Counted from the first letter of the stretch, positions 28,842 to 38,552 are shown. The stretch is DNA of 64,000 bases from Vitrella brassicaformis (GCA_001179505.1 CDMY01000467.1:1-64000), one strand, 5' to 3'. Notes: a model not told the origin generated them from the letters alone. Program-made: numbers and translations.

Positions 28842-29324
28842 CTAAAGAATGCCTAAACTCAGCGCCTTGTCAATAGGCATCACAGCTCCCATAGCTAATA
28901 ACAGAGATAACCAGAACCCGAAAACAAAAGTCAAAAGACCAACGGGACGTCGCCAAGGGTTTTGACGACTGTTTGCTTCTAGGAACGGTACTAAAATTAG
29001 GCCGGCTGGCACAGCAGCCATAGCTAGAACCCCCAGTAGCTTGTCTGGCAGCACTCGAAGCAGATTAAATGTTGGGAAAAAGTACCACTCCGGAAGAATT
29101 TCTAGTGGAGTCGCGAAAGGATCCGCTCGTTCGCCAATTTCAGAAGGCTCTAAAACTGCTAAACATACACATACTCCTAACGTGCCTAAGATAACAACAG
29201 GGAACATATAAAGCAGGTCATTAGGCCACGCAGGCTCCCCAAAACTGCTATACCCCATGCCTTTAGAAAGTTTGCGCAGAAACTTTACATCCGTGAAATC
29301 TGGTTGCTTGTTAAGTTTTTTCAT
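28842..29324 (-). CDS. petD: Cytochrome b6f complex subunit IV
   Basis: The 160-residue protein has [39 protein letters not shown], the quinol-site motif [13 protein letters not shown] and a C-terminal membrane helix. The ATG at 29324 gives the family length; one at 29357 adds 11 residues. It lies in a minus-strand run with petA, separated from it by an unassigned ORF, rather than behind petB as usual. Confidence 0.97.
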   Translation of the reverse strand: MKKLNKQPDFTDVKFLRKLSKGMGYSSFGEPAWPNDLLYMFPVVILGTLGVCVCLAVLEPSEIGERADPFATPLEILPEWYFFPTFNLLRVLPDKLLGVLAMAAVPAGLILVPFLEANSRQNPWRRPVGLLTFVFGFWLSLLLAMGAVMPIDKALSLGIL

Positions 29325-29372
29325 AGACTCTTCGAGACATACTTCACTGAGTAGCAATCTGAACTTTCCGTG

Positions 29373-29783
29373 CTAACTATTTTTAACCTCTAGATCCACT
29401 GCAGAAGACAGAAATAGATGTGAACTGAAGCTCTGTTCGCCCAGTAGCCTAACGGCCTGGCTAGATAAAGAGGCATGCACTAAGATAGCCTTCAGACCAT
29501 ACCTAAACTTGCTAGCCACAAAAGCAGAAATCTCGTCCCACCCATCTTTAAGCGCCAACAAAGATCTGTTGTAAGGAGTAAACATCAAAGTTCGAACAAA
29601 AGACTGGTTTCTAGTGAAAGAGGCTTTGCTGATTAAAACCACTTTCCCATATATAAATTCTCCCAGCAACAAAGTTAGAGCAGTTCCTAGCAAGGTGCAA
29701 TCAAAATCGAACAGCCCCAAGGTCGAAGTGTCTAGAACAGCCAGAAAATGCCCCATGGCAAGCCGTTGCCTTGTGAAGACCAT
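29373..29783 (-). CDS. Unassigned membrane ORF between petA and petD
   Basis: I do not recognise this 136-residue protein with confidence. It starts at an ATG 35 nt after the petA stop and ends 48 nt before petD, in the same direction, so it sits where a cotranscribed gene would. It has one likely membrane helix (residues about 28-50, LLGTALTLLLGEFIYGKVVL). The pattern FDFDCTLLGTALTLLLG...YGKVVL faintly recalls the N-terminal anchor of ATP synthase subunit b (atpF), which is missing elsewhere in the window, but the rest lacks the expected long charged coiled coil. A plus-strand ORF overlaps it and looks like a shadow. Confidence 0.6.
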   Translation of the reverse strand: MVFTRQRLAMGHFLAVLDTSTLGLFDFDCTLLGTALTLLLGEFIYGKVVLISKASFTRNQSFVRTLMFTPYNRSLLALKDGWDEISAFVASKFRYGLKAILVHASLSSQAVRLLGEQSFSSHLFLSSAVDLEVKNS

Positions 29784-29818
29784 GTTCTTCTCACCAAAAC
29801 AGGACTGTTATTCAGGAC

Positions 29819-30676
29819 TTACATGCTCCAAAGCTGAACGCGCTCGTACTGTTTTTTCTTCAAAACCAGAAAAATTTGGGCCAAGGTTATGCCCACACAA
29901 AATATGAACAGCCCCACTAAACGATTTTTCTTCTGGAGCACGATACCAGCTTCTGATTGCCCAAAGCCTCCTATATTCGGATCTAGTGTAAGAGGCTGGT
30001 CAACTTTCACTAGCTGTCCCTTAGACACTGCTAGATCGATGCCCCGAGGCACCTTTTGTGTCAACGTATCTCCACTGCCAGTTTTTAAGCTTATGACACA
30101 CTCACCGTTAGGCTTTCGCTGAACATCAGTAATCTCCCCATTGGCTGGAGCAGTAACCAAGTTGTTGTTGGTTTTGTCCCCGTTAGGATTCACTTGACCA
30201 CGACCGCGATTGGCTCCTACGTAAATGGTGTATTTTTGCCCCAGTGCGTCGTCTGAAGGCGACACAACAGGGAAGTAGAGTTCACGGTTGGCTTCTCCGT
30301 AGACCGGCCCCACAACTAAAATGTTATCCGCCTCTGGCCCATATGGAATGACAGAGTTTGAAAAACGTGCATCCTTTGGTGTACGGTCGGCGGGCGCCAG
30401 CTTAAAACCTTCCGGCAAAATAACCACGGCACCTACGCCTACAGGCCCTTTCGACCCATCGCCCAACAGCTGTTCTGCGTTTTGGGGATAAGGAACCGTA
30501 ACTTTCACTGCGAAGCTAGAGTCTGGAAAAACCGCCTGTACAGTCTCCACTTCTACGGGCTTGGCAGCTAGGTGACAGTTGGCGCACACGATTCGTCCAT
30601 TAGCTTCGCGTGGATTGGCGTAAGCTTGTTGTGCATAAATAGGAAATGACAAGTCAAAGTTCACACTCATGGTCAT
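29819..30676 (-). CDS. petA: Cytochrome f, lacking a recognisable signal peptide
   Basis: The haem site CANCH, the mature-type N-terminus FPIYAQQAYANPREANGR, the C-terminal membrane anchor (LVGLFIFCVGITLAQIFLVL) and the end QYERVQLWSM identify cytochrome f. The family makes a precursor with a ~30-residue hydrophobic signal before the mature YPIFAQQ start, whose first amino group ligates the haem. Here only about ten polar residues (MTMSVNFDLS) precede it, from ATG at 30676 (ATG 30670 or TTG 30682 also possible), and a stop lies a few codons upstream. Targeting must therefore differ, or an upstream piece is supplied otherwise. Confidence 0.95.
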   Translation of the reverse strand: MTMSVNFDLSFPIYAQQAYANPREANGRIVCANCHLAAKPVEVETVQAVFPDSSFAVKVTVPYPQNAEQLLGDGSKGPVGVGAVVILPEGFKLAPADRTPKDARFSNSVIPYGPEADNILVVGPVYGEANRELYFPVVSPSDDALGQKYTIYVGANRGRGQVNPNGDKTNNNLVTAPANGEITDVQRKPNGECVISLKTGSGDTLTQKVPRGIDLAVSKGQLVKVDQPLTLDPNIGGFGQSEAGIVLQKKNRLVGLFIFCVGITLAQIFLVLKKKQYERVQLWSM

Positions 30677-30756
30677 AGCCAAACTGACATTTTCTTCTCG
30701 CCTTCAATCTAGTTTACAAAATGGTTGTCCGCTAACTAGTAAGCAAAAATTTAGAT

Positions 30757-32199
30757 TTAGTCGATGGGCTTCATAGATAAAACTGGTTCATTCGCTCTGT
30801 CAATTCCTTTTTCAAAGCCTGCAGCCTGAGCTCGAGCTCGGCCTGCGTGCCACCAGTGTCCTACTAGTAAGAAAAATCCTAGGAAGAAGTGAGCGCAAGT
30901 TAGCCATGAGCGAGGAGAAACATAGTTTACAGAATTTATTTCTGTAGCTACGCCTCCGACAGAATTTAGCGCCCCTAAAGGAGCATGTGTCATATACTCA
31001 GCGGCACGACGTTCCTGCCAAGGTTGGATATCAGAACGGATTTTATTGATATCTAAACCATTAGGTCCTCTTAGAGGCTCGATCCATGGCGCTCGAACAT
31101 CCCAGAAGCGCATGGTTTCGCCACCAAAAATAACCTCGCCGCTCGGAGAACGCATCAAGTATTTTCCTAGACCTGTGGGACCTTGTGCAGTAGCCACATT
31201 TTCGCCTAATTTTTGGTCACGAACCAAAAACGAAAAAGCTTGAGCTTGAGAAGCTTCCGCGCCTGTAGGACCATAGAATTCACTTGGGTAAGCCGTGTTA
31301 TTGAACCACACATAAATAGACGCAGTCAGTCCCATAACAGATAGGGCGCCCAAACTGTATGATAAGTATGCTTCACCAGACCAGATAAAGGCACGACGAA
31401 CCCATGGAGCCGGGTCACTAAAATAGTGGAAGAAGCCCCCTACTATACACAAAACGCCCACGTAGATATGACCACCAATAAGGTCCTCCATATTATTGAT
31501 AGAAATAATCCACCCATCCCCTCCAAAAGGAGCTTTTAGTGTGTACGCAAAGATGGTTGCGGGATCAAGCGTCGGCGTATCTATCACACGCACATCTCCG
31601 CCTCCTGGGGCCCACGTATCGTAAACGCCATGCGTTTGCGCCCAGAAAACTAAAGACAGTGATCCTAAGCCTAACAAAACCAGGTGGTAACCAAGAATAG
31701 TAGTCATCTTATCTTTGTCACGCCAGTCGTACTCAAAGATAGGAAACTTTTTCAAGCTAGCTGGTCCAAACAGAGAGTGAAACACTCCACCATAACCAAG
31801 CACAGCCGACGATATAAGATGCACCACTCCTACCACAAAATATGGGTAAGTGTCTACAATCTCTCCACCTGGACCTACTCCTAGGCCAAGCGTAGCTAAA
31901 TGAGGTAAGAGGATAGCTCCTTGTTCGTAGAGAGGCTTTTCAGGAATGTAATGTGACACCTCGAACAAAGTCATAGCCCCGGCCCAAAAGACAATCAAGC
32001 CAGCGTGGGCCACATGAGCACCCAGAAGTCTATTAGCGTACCTCTCATCAATTAAACGAGCATTGCCAGCCCACCAAGCAAAGCCGGTGCTTTCAATGTT
32101 TAGAGTTGCTGCATAAGGTAGGTTTTTAATGTAAGGAATGCGGGGTGACTTATATAGACCAGCGCTATTTTTAAATATATCCATGGGTGCAAGAGACAT
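30757..32199 (-). CDS. psbC: Photosystem II CP43 antenna protein
   Basis: The 480-residue protein contains [32 protein letters not shown], the manganese-cluster region [20 protein letters not shown] and the C-terminal [23 protein letters not shown]-type block. CP43 binds about 13 chlorophylls and gives a ligand to the oxygen-evolving cluster. It has its own ATG and is uncoupled from psbD. It lies between chlB and petA. Confidence 0.98.
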   Translation of the reverse strand: MSLAPMDIFKNSAGLYKSPRIPYIKNLPYAATLNIESTGFAWWAGNARLIDERYANRLLGAHVAHAGLIVFWAGAMTLFEVSHYIPEKPLYEQGAILLPHLATLGLGVGPGGEIVDTYPYFVVGVVHLISSAVLGYGGVFHSLFGPASLKKFPIFEYDWRDKDKMTTILGYHLVLLGLGSLSLVFWAQTHGVYDTWAPGGGDVRVIDTPTLDPATIFAYTLKAPFGGDGWIISINNMEDLIGGHIYVGVLCIVGGFFHYFSDPAPWVRRAFIWSGEAYLSYSLGALSVMGLTASIYVWFNNTAYPSEFYGPTGAEASQAQAFSFLVRDQKLGENVATAQGPTGLGKYLMRSPSGEVIFGGETMRFWDVRAPWIEPLRGPNGLDINKIRSDIQPWQERRAAEYMTHAPLGALNSVGGVATEINSVNYVSPRSWLTCAHFFLGFFLLVGHWWHAGRARAQAAGFEKGIDRANEPVLSMKPID

Positions 32200-32259
32200 A
32201 TACTGAAAGCTGATTAAATTGAAAATTACTCATCACATGTTTATTTAGCAGCATATACG

Positions 32260-33801
32260 TTATGAACCAGTCCCAGTTAGTCGCCCCGCTGCGGAGAACG
32301 AAGGGGCTCGCTCTTTAGCTTCGTACATTAGTTCGAGGGTAATTTGGTTTTGGTTAACGCTTGAAGCATAAGCTTCAACTTGCTGCTTAATTTTAGATCG
32401 TACGAAGGCCGGAATCTTTTGTAAGTGTAGTTTAGCCGGTTCTGACCATTCATGCATGGAGTCTGAATTCTGCGGCGTTGCTGCGGCGGGTGAGTCGTGG
32501 CCCCCAAAAATATCTAGCAGATGATCCTCCATCCCCAAAACAAAAGAATTGTAGATTAGGTCAGCAATCTGGTTCACCCCCTCGTATCCAACAAAAGGCC
32601 TGTAGCCGATTGGAAAGTTTTGAATGTGAATAGGGGCTGAAATCACCGCACAAGGGATTCCAAGTTTTTTTCCAATGTGACGTTCCATTTGCGTTCCAAA
32701 GATGGCATCGGGCTGAGCTTTGACAATAAAATCAGACACCAGGCTCGAGTGGTCGGTTAAAAGGACTTGATCGCAAAAATTCTCTACAAAAGCCTTGAAC
32801 CATAAATGGTCGTGTTGGCAATATGTCCCACAAACTAGAACTCTTACGTCTAGTTCAGAGTGTAACACTCTAGCAAAAGCAGACGCGTGACTCGAGTCTG
32901 CAAACACGAACGCTTTTTTTCCCGTTAAATTTTGACAGTCAATGGAACGAGCAAACCAAGCGGCTTGAGACTGAAATTTGGTCTGTCTGCCAATATAGCC
33001 TTGGAAGTCAACGTCATAGTTCAGCTTTTTAAGCTGCTGCTCCAACTCAGCAACCCAATCGGTCAAATTGGAAATCCCAATAGGAGAAATTGAAATATAA
33101 GGAATTCCTGTCTCAGCCTGCAGCCATTCGGCTGCTAAAAGTCCAATTTCCCTGTACAAGACTATGTTCAGAGATGCATTAGACATCTTCGTTAAGTCGG
33201 TTACTGCAAGGTTTCCCGGAACAACAAGATTAATCTGTATCTGCAAGTCTTGCAGGAGCCGTTTGATTTCAATAATGTCGTGTTGGTTGTGAAAAGCTAG
33301 GCTAAATGATCCGATGATGTTAACTGTCGGGGCGTCTGGAACTCCTTGGAATTTTGGTTGGACATAGAGTTTAATAATTTGTTGAAGAGTCTTATCTGCC
33401 GCCTCCAACTCGTTCACACGATAGTGGTTGATGTCTGCCAGTAACACGTCACAATTGGTTTCTAGCGAGGCTCGGTGAACAAAGTTGTGCAAATCTTCTT
33501 GCAAAATGCTGGATGTGCAGGTGGGAGTCACCACAATTAAGTCAGATTTGTTTTCTCGACGCTGACGAGCTATGTTACTTACCACCTTATCTTTAGACCC
33601 TCTAGCCAGCACATGACGGTCCACCACACTAGCCGTGACTTTGGTAAAGTCCCTCTGTCGTTCCATCATGGACCTCATGACATTAAAATAATCGTCACCC
33701 AAGGGTGCGTGCATGATCGCATGAACCCCCTTGAACGAGGTAGCGATTCGAAGCGTGCCGATGTGAGCTGGTCCAGAATACATCCAGTACGCCAGTTTCA
33801 T
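32260..33801 (-). CDS. chlB: Light-independent protochlorophyllide reductase subunit B
   Basis: The ATG at 33801 gives 513 residues beginning MKLAYWMYSGPAHIGTLRIA, the standard ChlB start; the upstream ATG at 33831 adds ten. The aspartate that replaces cysteine as a cluster ligand lies in APLGDDYFNVMRSMMERQRD, and TPTCTSSILQEDL and IGTQMERHIGKKLGIPCAV are typical. The C-terminal domain (WSEPAKLHLQKIPAFVRSK) is present. With chlL and chlN this completes the dark-operative enzyme. Confidence 0.98.
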   Translation of the reverse strand: MKLAYWMYSGPAHIGTLRIATSFKGVHAIMHAPLGDDYFNVMRSMMERQRDFTKVTASVVDRHVLARGSKDKVVSNIARQRRENKSDLIVVTPTCTSSILQEDLHNFVHRASLETNCDVLLADINHYRVNELEAADKTLQQIIKLYVQPKFQGVPDAPTVNIIGSFSLAFHNQHDIIEIKRLLQDLQIQINLVVPGNLAVTDLTKMSNASLNIVLYREIGLLAAEWLQAETGIPYISISPIGISNLTDWVAELEQQLKKLNYDVDFQGYIGRQTKFQSQAAWFARSIDCQNLTGKKAFVFADSSHASAFARVLHSELDVRVLVCGTYCQHDHLWFKAFVENFCDQVLLTDHSSLVSDFIVKAQPDAIFGTQMERHIGKKLGIPCAVISAPIHIQNFPIGYRPFVGYEGVNQIADLIYNSFVLGMEDHLLDIFGGHDSPAAATPQNSDSMHEWSEPAKLHLQKIPAFVRSKIKQQVEAYASSVNQNQITLELMYEAKERAPSFSAAGRLTGTGS

Positions 33802-33875
33802 TCGAGTGGGGATTGAGGACTGAAGAGACAATCTTAAATGTACAGTATCCTCGCAATATGTAGTGAAAAGTCAAA

Positions 33876-36437
33876 CTAAGCTTCCTGCGGGCTGAGGTTT
33901 AATGCACTCACAGTCAAGGTCAAGTCCTTGGTCAGTCTGTCTGTGGAAAACCTAGCTAATAGAGGCTGCTTGAGTGAATACTTGAACAACAAATTACTCA
34001 GTGGAATTTCCACCATCCGACTAAGAGCTCTGGCTAGAGGACGGGCTCCGTAACCTGGCTGATAGCCCGCTTTCACTATTAGTTCTTTGGCTTCGTTTGT
34101 AACATTAAGGACTACTGGTTGTTTCGCGGCATTAAGTTTCTGTCTCAGTTCATTGATGTATTTGTCCAAGATAGAGGTTAGTTCATTAAAAGACAGGTTG
34201 TTAAAAACTACCATTCTATCGATACGGTTAATAAACTCTGGCCTGAAGTATTTTTCCAAGGCAGCTTGAACACGTCCAGAAATATAACGATAGGTTTTTT
34301 CTTCATGAAGAGACTCTTCTTGAACGTCTTTTGGATAGCCTAGGTTCGATGTGAATATAAGAATAGTATTAGTAAAGTCAACTTTCTGACCAGTGGAATC
34401 CGTGAGTCGCCCGTCATCCAATATTTGCAGCATAACATTCGATACATCCTCATGCGCCTTCTCGATCTCATCGAATAAAACGACGCTATAGGGCTGTTTT
34501 TTTACTGCCTCGGTAAGCTGCCCTCCCTCCCCATAACCCACATATCCAGGGGGAGAGCCTATTAATCTGGATGTCGAGTGTTTCTCCATGAATTCGCTCA
34601 TGTCGAATCTAACCAGATTAGCATCCGAGCCAAAAAGACTTTCAGATAAAGCTTTGGCAAGCTCGGTTTTTCCTACTCCCGTCGGCCCTGCAAAGAAGAA
34701 GCTGGCCAAAGGTCGCCCTATATTTTGAAACCCTAGTCGAGCTCGCCGCACGGCATCAGCCACAATGGACACGGCTCTGTTTTGTCCTATGACGCGTTTT
34801 TGTAAGCTAGACTCTAACGTGGTCATTTTAGCCTCTTCATCACTAGAAATCTCAGCCGTGGGAACTCCACTCCACAGTGACAGAACGTTGGCTAAATGCG
34901 ATGCAGACACTGCGGGATACTGAAGGGCTGCCAGGTAATCTTTATCAGTTTGTTGACGCAGAAGGAATTGTTCAAATTTTTTCCACGGCAAGATTAATTC
35001 GTACTCTTCTCTTCTTAGATACGACTCAATGGCCTGTTTGCTGGTTTCTAGCAATTGTTCCACATAGCCATCACTTTGTGATAAGGGCAACTGGTATTTC
35101 TGCTCGTGCTCCAGTCTAGCCTCCAGGCACGCAAAATCAAGTAAATCAATAGCTTTGTCTGGGAATGGTCTGGCAGTCAGATAGCGCTGACTTAGCTCCA
35201 AGCACTTTTCAAGCATAGTATTAGGTATGATGACCTTGTGATACTTTTCAAAATCATCTCTAAAGCCGACTAGAATGTCTCTAGTCTGGTTAAGCGAAGG
35301 CTCTTGAATAAATATAACCTCGAACCATCGCACGAAAGCCTGGTCTTTCTCCAGCTGTTTTTTGTACTCAGCGTAAGTTGTTGTGCCTATTAACTTTAAT
35401 CTATTATTGGACAAGGCTTCTCTCAAAATGCTTCCAGCCGATAGCCCACCCTCTGATGCGCCCATGCCTACTAAAGCATGGATGTCTTCTATGCACAGAA
35501 CCACTTCCGGTTGCTTCTCTAGTTCTGCAATCAGAGAGTTTACTTTTTGCTCAAGGTCTCCTCTGAACTGGGCTTCGCTTACTAATGATGAAGTGTTCAA
35601 ATTCCACAAAACCGTTTGCTGAAGATCAGCCGGTACTTGTTTTGACTCAATTCTCTTGGCTAGAAGCTCTAGAATAGTGGTTTTTCCCACTCCAGGATCT
35701 CCTACTAAAATAGCGTTGCGTTTTTGCTTGCGCGATAACACCTTAACTAAACGTGTTACTTCTTCAGATCTTCCTATAATCCATTTGTCTTCGAGTACAC
35801 TTATTTGATTACCCCACAAGTCTAGTTTGCCCCGAGAAGGGGTCGGAACTGGAGCATAATTTAAACTAAAGTAAGAAAGAAGTTGATGTTTAGAAATATT
35901 AAGAAAAGGGAGAGCCTGTCGTACATCGGGATACTTTTCACTTTCCTTTAACAGTATCCCCATGAGATCGAAACAGTTCACGTACTGTGTTTTCGTGCCG
36001 TCTCTGTCCACTGCAAAGGTAGTTCGGCGCAACAAATCACTGGCTCCAGAGGATAGTCTCCATTCCAAATCAAAATATAAATTCCATCCAGTCATGTAAT
36101 CCTCACTCCTCCCATGCCTTGCCCTCTCCATTTCTTCGCTAATCACATGTCTCACTTCAGCAAAGAATGGGTTTGGCTCATAAACACGAAAAGGCACTTG
36201 GGCAAAGTACGACCGTTGAACTGCAAAAAGGACATCTTCTACACTGTTAACGTTTGATCGACGCAAAAGGTTGTCTTGGTTCCAAAGAGCAGCACCAAGG
36301 AGGTGTGAGGGATATATGAGATCTGCATATGTGTAGTCCGCAATGAGGCTAGCATCATAAATAAGCCACAATAATTCCTGACTAAATGGGGCGATGTGGT
36401 ATGTTAGGTCATCGTTTTGCTTCGCTTTTTGAGTCAT
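33876..36437 (-). CDS. clpC: ClpC-type ATP-dependent chaperone
   Basis: The 853-residue Hsp100 protein has two AAA modules, with Walker A motifs GDPGVGKTTI and GPTGVGKTELAKALSESL, SPPGYVGYGEGGQLTEAVK and the sensor/arginine-finger region AALEKYFRPEFINRIDRMV. ClpC unfolds substrates for the Clp protease and works with the import machinery in plastids. The N-terminal ~170 residues show only faint likeness to the double Clp N-domain. It is slightly longer than usual (about 820). Plastid clpC is a red-lineage trait. Confidence 0.95.
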   Translation of the reverse strand: MTQKAKQNDDLTYHIAPFSQELLWLIYDASLIADYTYADLIYPSHLLGAALWNQDNLLRRSNVNSVEDVLFAVQRSYFAQVPFRVYEPNPFFAEVRHVISEEMERARHGRSEDYMTGWNLYFDLEWRLSSGASDLLRRTTFAVDRDGTKTQYVNCFDLMGILLKESEKYPDVRQALPFLNISKHQLLSYFSLNYAPVPTPSRGKLDLWGNQISVLEDKWIIGRSEEVTRLVKVLSRKQKRNAILVGDPGVGKTTILELLAKRIESKQVPADLQQTVLWNLNTSSLVSEAQFRGDLEQKVNSLIAELEKQPEVVLCIEDIHALVGMGASEGGLSAGSILREALSNNRLKLIGTTTYAEYKKQLEKDQAFVRWFEVIFIQEPSLNQTRDILVGFRDDFEKYHKVIIPNTMLEKCLELSQRYLTARPFPDKAIDLLDFACLEARLEHEQKYQLPLSQSDGYVEQLLETSKQAIESYLRREEYELILPWKKFEQFLLRQQTDKDYLAALQYPAVSASHLANVLSLWSGVPTAEISSDEEAKMTTLESSLQKRVIGQNRAVSIVADAVRRARLGFQNIGRPLASFFFAGPTGVGKTELAKALSESLFGSDANLVRFDMSEFMEKHSTSRLIGSPPGYVGYGEGGQLTEAVKKQPYSVVLFDEIEKAHEDVSNVMLQILDDGRLTDSTGQKVDFTNTILIFTSNLGYPKDVQEESLHEEKTYRYISGRVQAALEKYFRPEFINRIDRMVVFNNLSFNELTSILDKYINELRQKLNAAKQPVVLNVTNEAKELIVKAGYQPGYGARPLARALSRMVEIPLSNLLFKYSLKQPLLARFSTDRLTKDLTLTVSALNLSPQEA

Positions 36438-36478
36438 ATTGTTTAACGTTCTACTGTGCTTGAAAACACCTGGCCCTG

Positions 36479-36721
36479 CTAATAGGCCAATCCCATGCTT
36501 CGAGTAGTTTCATCACCTAAATAAACGCGTATACTAAGAAAATCCGTCGGACAGGCAGACTCGCACCTTTTACAGCCCACACAGTCCTCGAGCCTTGGAG
36601 CAGAGGCCATTTGTCCAGCCTTGCATCCCGGCCAAGGAGCCATTTCCAGCACATCTGTTGGGCACGCTCGGACACATTGAGTGCAGCCGATGCAGGTGTC
36701 GTAAATCAAAACCTGGTGCAT
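36479..36721 (-). CDS. psaC: Photosystem I iron-sulfur subunit PsaC
   Basis: The 80-residue ferredoxin-like protein has both cluster motifs, [18 protein letters not shown] and [20 protein letters not shown], which bind FA and FB, and the exact family end [10 protein letters not shown]. The ATG at 36721 matches the family start; an ATG at 36742 would add seven residues. Confidence 0.98.
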   Translation of the reverse strand: MHQVLIYDTCIGCTQCVRACPTDVLEMAPWPGCKAGQMASAPRLEDCVGCKRCESACPTDFLSIRVYLGDETTRSMGLAY

Positions 36722-36804
36722 AAACAACCCATAACGTTCCAAACCACACCTAGCTTAATATGTCTTTTCGGCTAATCAAACGCCCATTGAGATGCTTTCA
36801 CGCA

Positions 36805-37239
36805 CTAATCAGTGGCCGGCATAGCTGAAACCCCCATGTTGCGAGCAGTGCCTGAAACAATCTTTTTGGCTACTTCTAAATTTTCCGTGTTCAAATCTGG
36901 CAACTTTTGTCTAGCTATTTCCTCCAGTTGCTGTTGAGTTAAGCGTCCCGCTGGGCTTTGTTTCGGATTAGCAGACCCTTTCTTAATTGAAACGGCTTGA
37001 AGAATCAAAAGAGAGGTTGGAGGAGTCTTTAGCACAAAAGTGAAGCTGCGGTCATCATATATAGTGATCTCCGCAGGCACAATCGTGTTTGTCATAGAAC
37101 TAGTCTGATCGTTATATTGTTTACAAAAAGAAGCAAGATTAACTCCGAAAGACCCAAGAGCCGGCCCGACAGGGGGCGAAGGCGTGGCTTTCCCCGCCGA
37201 TAAAGCTAGTTTGACCTTACCTATGAGTTTTTTGGACAT
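36805..37239 (-). CDS. rpl11: 50S ribosomal protein L11
   Basis: The 144-residue product has KVKLALSAGKATPSPPVGPALGSFGVNL-type uL11 sequence, with VPAEITIYDDRSFTFVLKTPPTS and the C-terminal EEIARQKLPDLNTENLEVA and GTARNMGVS rRNA-binding region. The ATG at 37239 is preferred over 37263. It begins a minus-strand unit with psaC and clpC, divergent from rps4. Confidence 0.96.
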   Translation of the reverse strand: MSKKLIGKVKLALSAGKATPSPPVGPALGSFGVNLASFCKQYNDQTSSMTNTIVPAEITIYDDRSFTFVLKTPPTSLLILQAVSIKKGSANPKQSPAGRLTQQQLEEIARQKLPDLNTENLEVAKKIVSGTARNMGVSAMPATD

Positions 37240-37398
37240 GTTGTTTTTGACAGGTCGACACACTTAACCAAATGTGCTAGAAAGGAGAAGAAGAGACGAA
37301 ATGCACTAGACTTTAAACTTGCTCCAAAGCGGTTACTTCAGGCACAACTGATTAAAGGTGCTTAGACTGGTGTGAAGAATCAAAACTCTTCCTAAAAA

Positions 37399-38022
37399 AT
37401 GAAAATTCAGCTCAAAAAAAAGACTTTGCGGAAACTCCAACTTACTTCTCACCCACGCTTCCAAGAGAAGCCGCGGTCTCGGTCTCTAGACTTGACGAAG
37501 GACTCCAAAATATCGGTGCGTCGACTCATAGAGAAACAGCGCCTGCGCTATCATCACAGCCTGACACAGTCTCAGGTTAAACGTTATGTCGCGGAGACAC
37601 GCAAATACCCGGGACCGTCTGGCTTAGCTCTTCTCTGTGAGTTGGCCATGCGCTTGGATAGCTTTTTGTTTCAAGTAGGGTTTGCTGTATCTATAAGAAG
37701 TTCACGACAGTTAATTCGTCACGGCCACGTTTTTGTAAATGGACGTGTTGTCTCGTTACCTGGGTACCGGTGCAAGCAGGGTGACCTTATTTGTATTGCT
37801 CCTAGAGTGGAAAGTCGAAGATTGGTAAGCCGTCACGTCCTAGCAACTCGAACCAAACGAGCAGCCAACACTTTCAACAAAAGCTTCTCTGCTTTGACCC
37901 CAGTCTCGGAATATGCAAAAGTTTGTCCCCGAAATCTGAAAATCTTGGTGCTCCGAAACATCAAGCCGCGAGAATTGCTTCTCAAAGTAGACCCCATGCT
38001 GGTTCTGGAATCTTTTGCATAG
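37399..38022 (+). CDS. rps4: 30S ribosomal protein S4
   Basis: The 207-residue basic protein shows uS4 features: EKQRLRYHHSLTQSQVKRYV, then the S4 RNA-binding fold RLDSFLFQVGFAVSIRSSRQ, LIRHGHVFVNGRVVSLPGYR and KQGDLICIAPR. S4 nucleates 30S assembly. It is the first gene of a short plus-strand unit continuing into three tRNAs. Confidence 0.95.
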   Translation: MKIQLKKKTLRKLQLTSHPRFQEKPRSRSLDLTKDSKISVRRLIEKQRLRYHHSLTQSQVKRYVAETRKYPGPSGLALLCELAMRLDSFLFQVGFAVSIRSSRQLIRHGHVFVNGRVVSLPGYRCKQGDLICIAPRVESRRLVSRHVLATRTKRAANTFNKSFSALTPVSEYAKVCPRNLKILVLRNIKPRELLLKVDPMLVLESFA

Positions 38023-38050
38023 CGATTTGCTCTGACCAAACAACAAAAAG

Positions 38051-38123
38051 GCGTTTGTAGCCAAGTGGTTAAGGCGCTGGTCTGTGGATCCAGTACTCGC
38101 GGGTTCGAATCCCGTCATTCGCC
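38051..38123 (+). tRNA. trnH-GUG: tRNA-His (GUG)
   Basis: The anticodon loop CTGTGGA gives GTG, and an encoded G at 38050 supplies the extra G-1 opposite C73 that marks histidine tRNAs. The acceptor GCGTTTG/CATTCGC has two adjacent T-T mismatches in its middle; other arms are normal. Confidence 0.9.
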
Positions 38124-38158
38124 CTTCTCTCGCGCACATAGACAAATCCTGATGTTTC

Positions 38159-38230
38159 GGCGGCATAGCCAAGCGGTAAGGCAAAGGATTGCAAATCCTC
38201 TATTCCCCAGTTCGAGTCTGGGTGCCGCCT
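38159..38230 (+). tRNA. trnC-GCA: tRNA-Cys (GCA)
   Basis: Acceptor GGCGGCA/TGCCGCC, anticodon stem AGGA/TCCT around TTGCAAA (GCA), and U73, the cysteine identity discriminator. Confidence 0.95.
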
Positions 38231-38231
38231 G

Positions 38232-38483
38232 GGGGGTATGGTGAAATAGGTAAACACGACGGACTTTGAAGGGACCTTTAGGTCACCTCTGTAAATGCAC
38301 TGAATTCACACAGCTGGCCATAAAACAGTGCCTCCACGTTTTCGAGTTAAATGTTAAGTGGTGCAGAGACTTCTCCAGAGTATAGATTTGTAAATGGCGA
38401 GTCCTCATTTGCCCTCTTAATGACTATGTAGTGAAAATCCGTTGACTATTGCAGTCTTGAGGGTTCAAGTCCCTCTACCCCCA
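38232..38483 (+). tRNA. trnL-UAA: tRNA-Leu (UAA), split by a group I intron
   Basis: Exon 1 (38232-38266) and exon 2 (38434-38483) join into an 85-nt class II tRNA with acceptor GGGGGTA/TACCCCC and a perfect anticodon stem ACGGA/TCCGT around CTTAAAA (TAA). The intron interrupts between the first and second anticodon bases, the ancestral cyanobacterial/plastid position. One base separates it from trnC. Confidence 0.93.
38267..38433 (+). other. Group I intron in trnL(UAA), 167 nt
   Basis: The intron follows a U and ends in G, as group I introns do. GTGCAGAGACTT near 38361 matches the conserved R element (family GTGCAGAGACTC), and CACACAGCTGGCC near 38308 is placed like the Q-side core. It encodes no protein and is short for this family. 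Confidence 0.85.
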
Positions 38484-38552
38484 GAATCTAGCAACTCTAC
38501 TTCTTTTCCAAGACCTATTCTTAGAAGCAGCTTCACAAACTTATTGGCTCTT

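Noticed and set aside
29614-29907. Plus-strand ORF of 97 residues opposite petA and the ORF at 29373
   Set aside because: It overlaps the petA C-terminus antisense and has no features of its own; a shadow.
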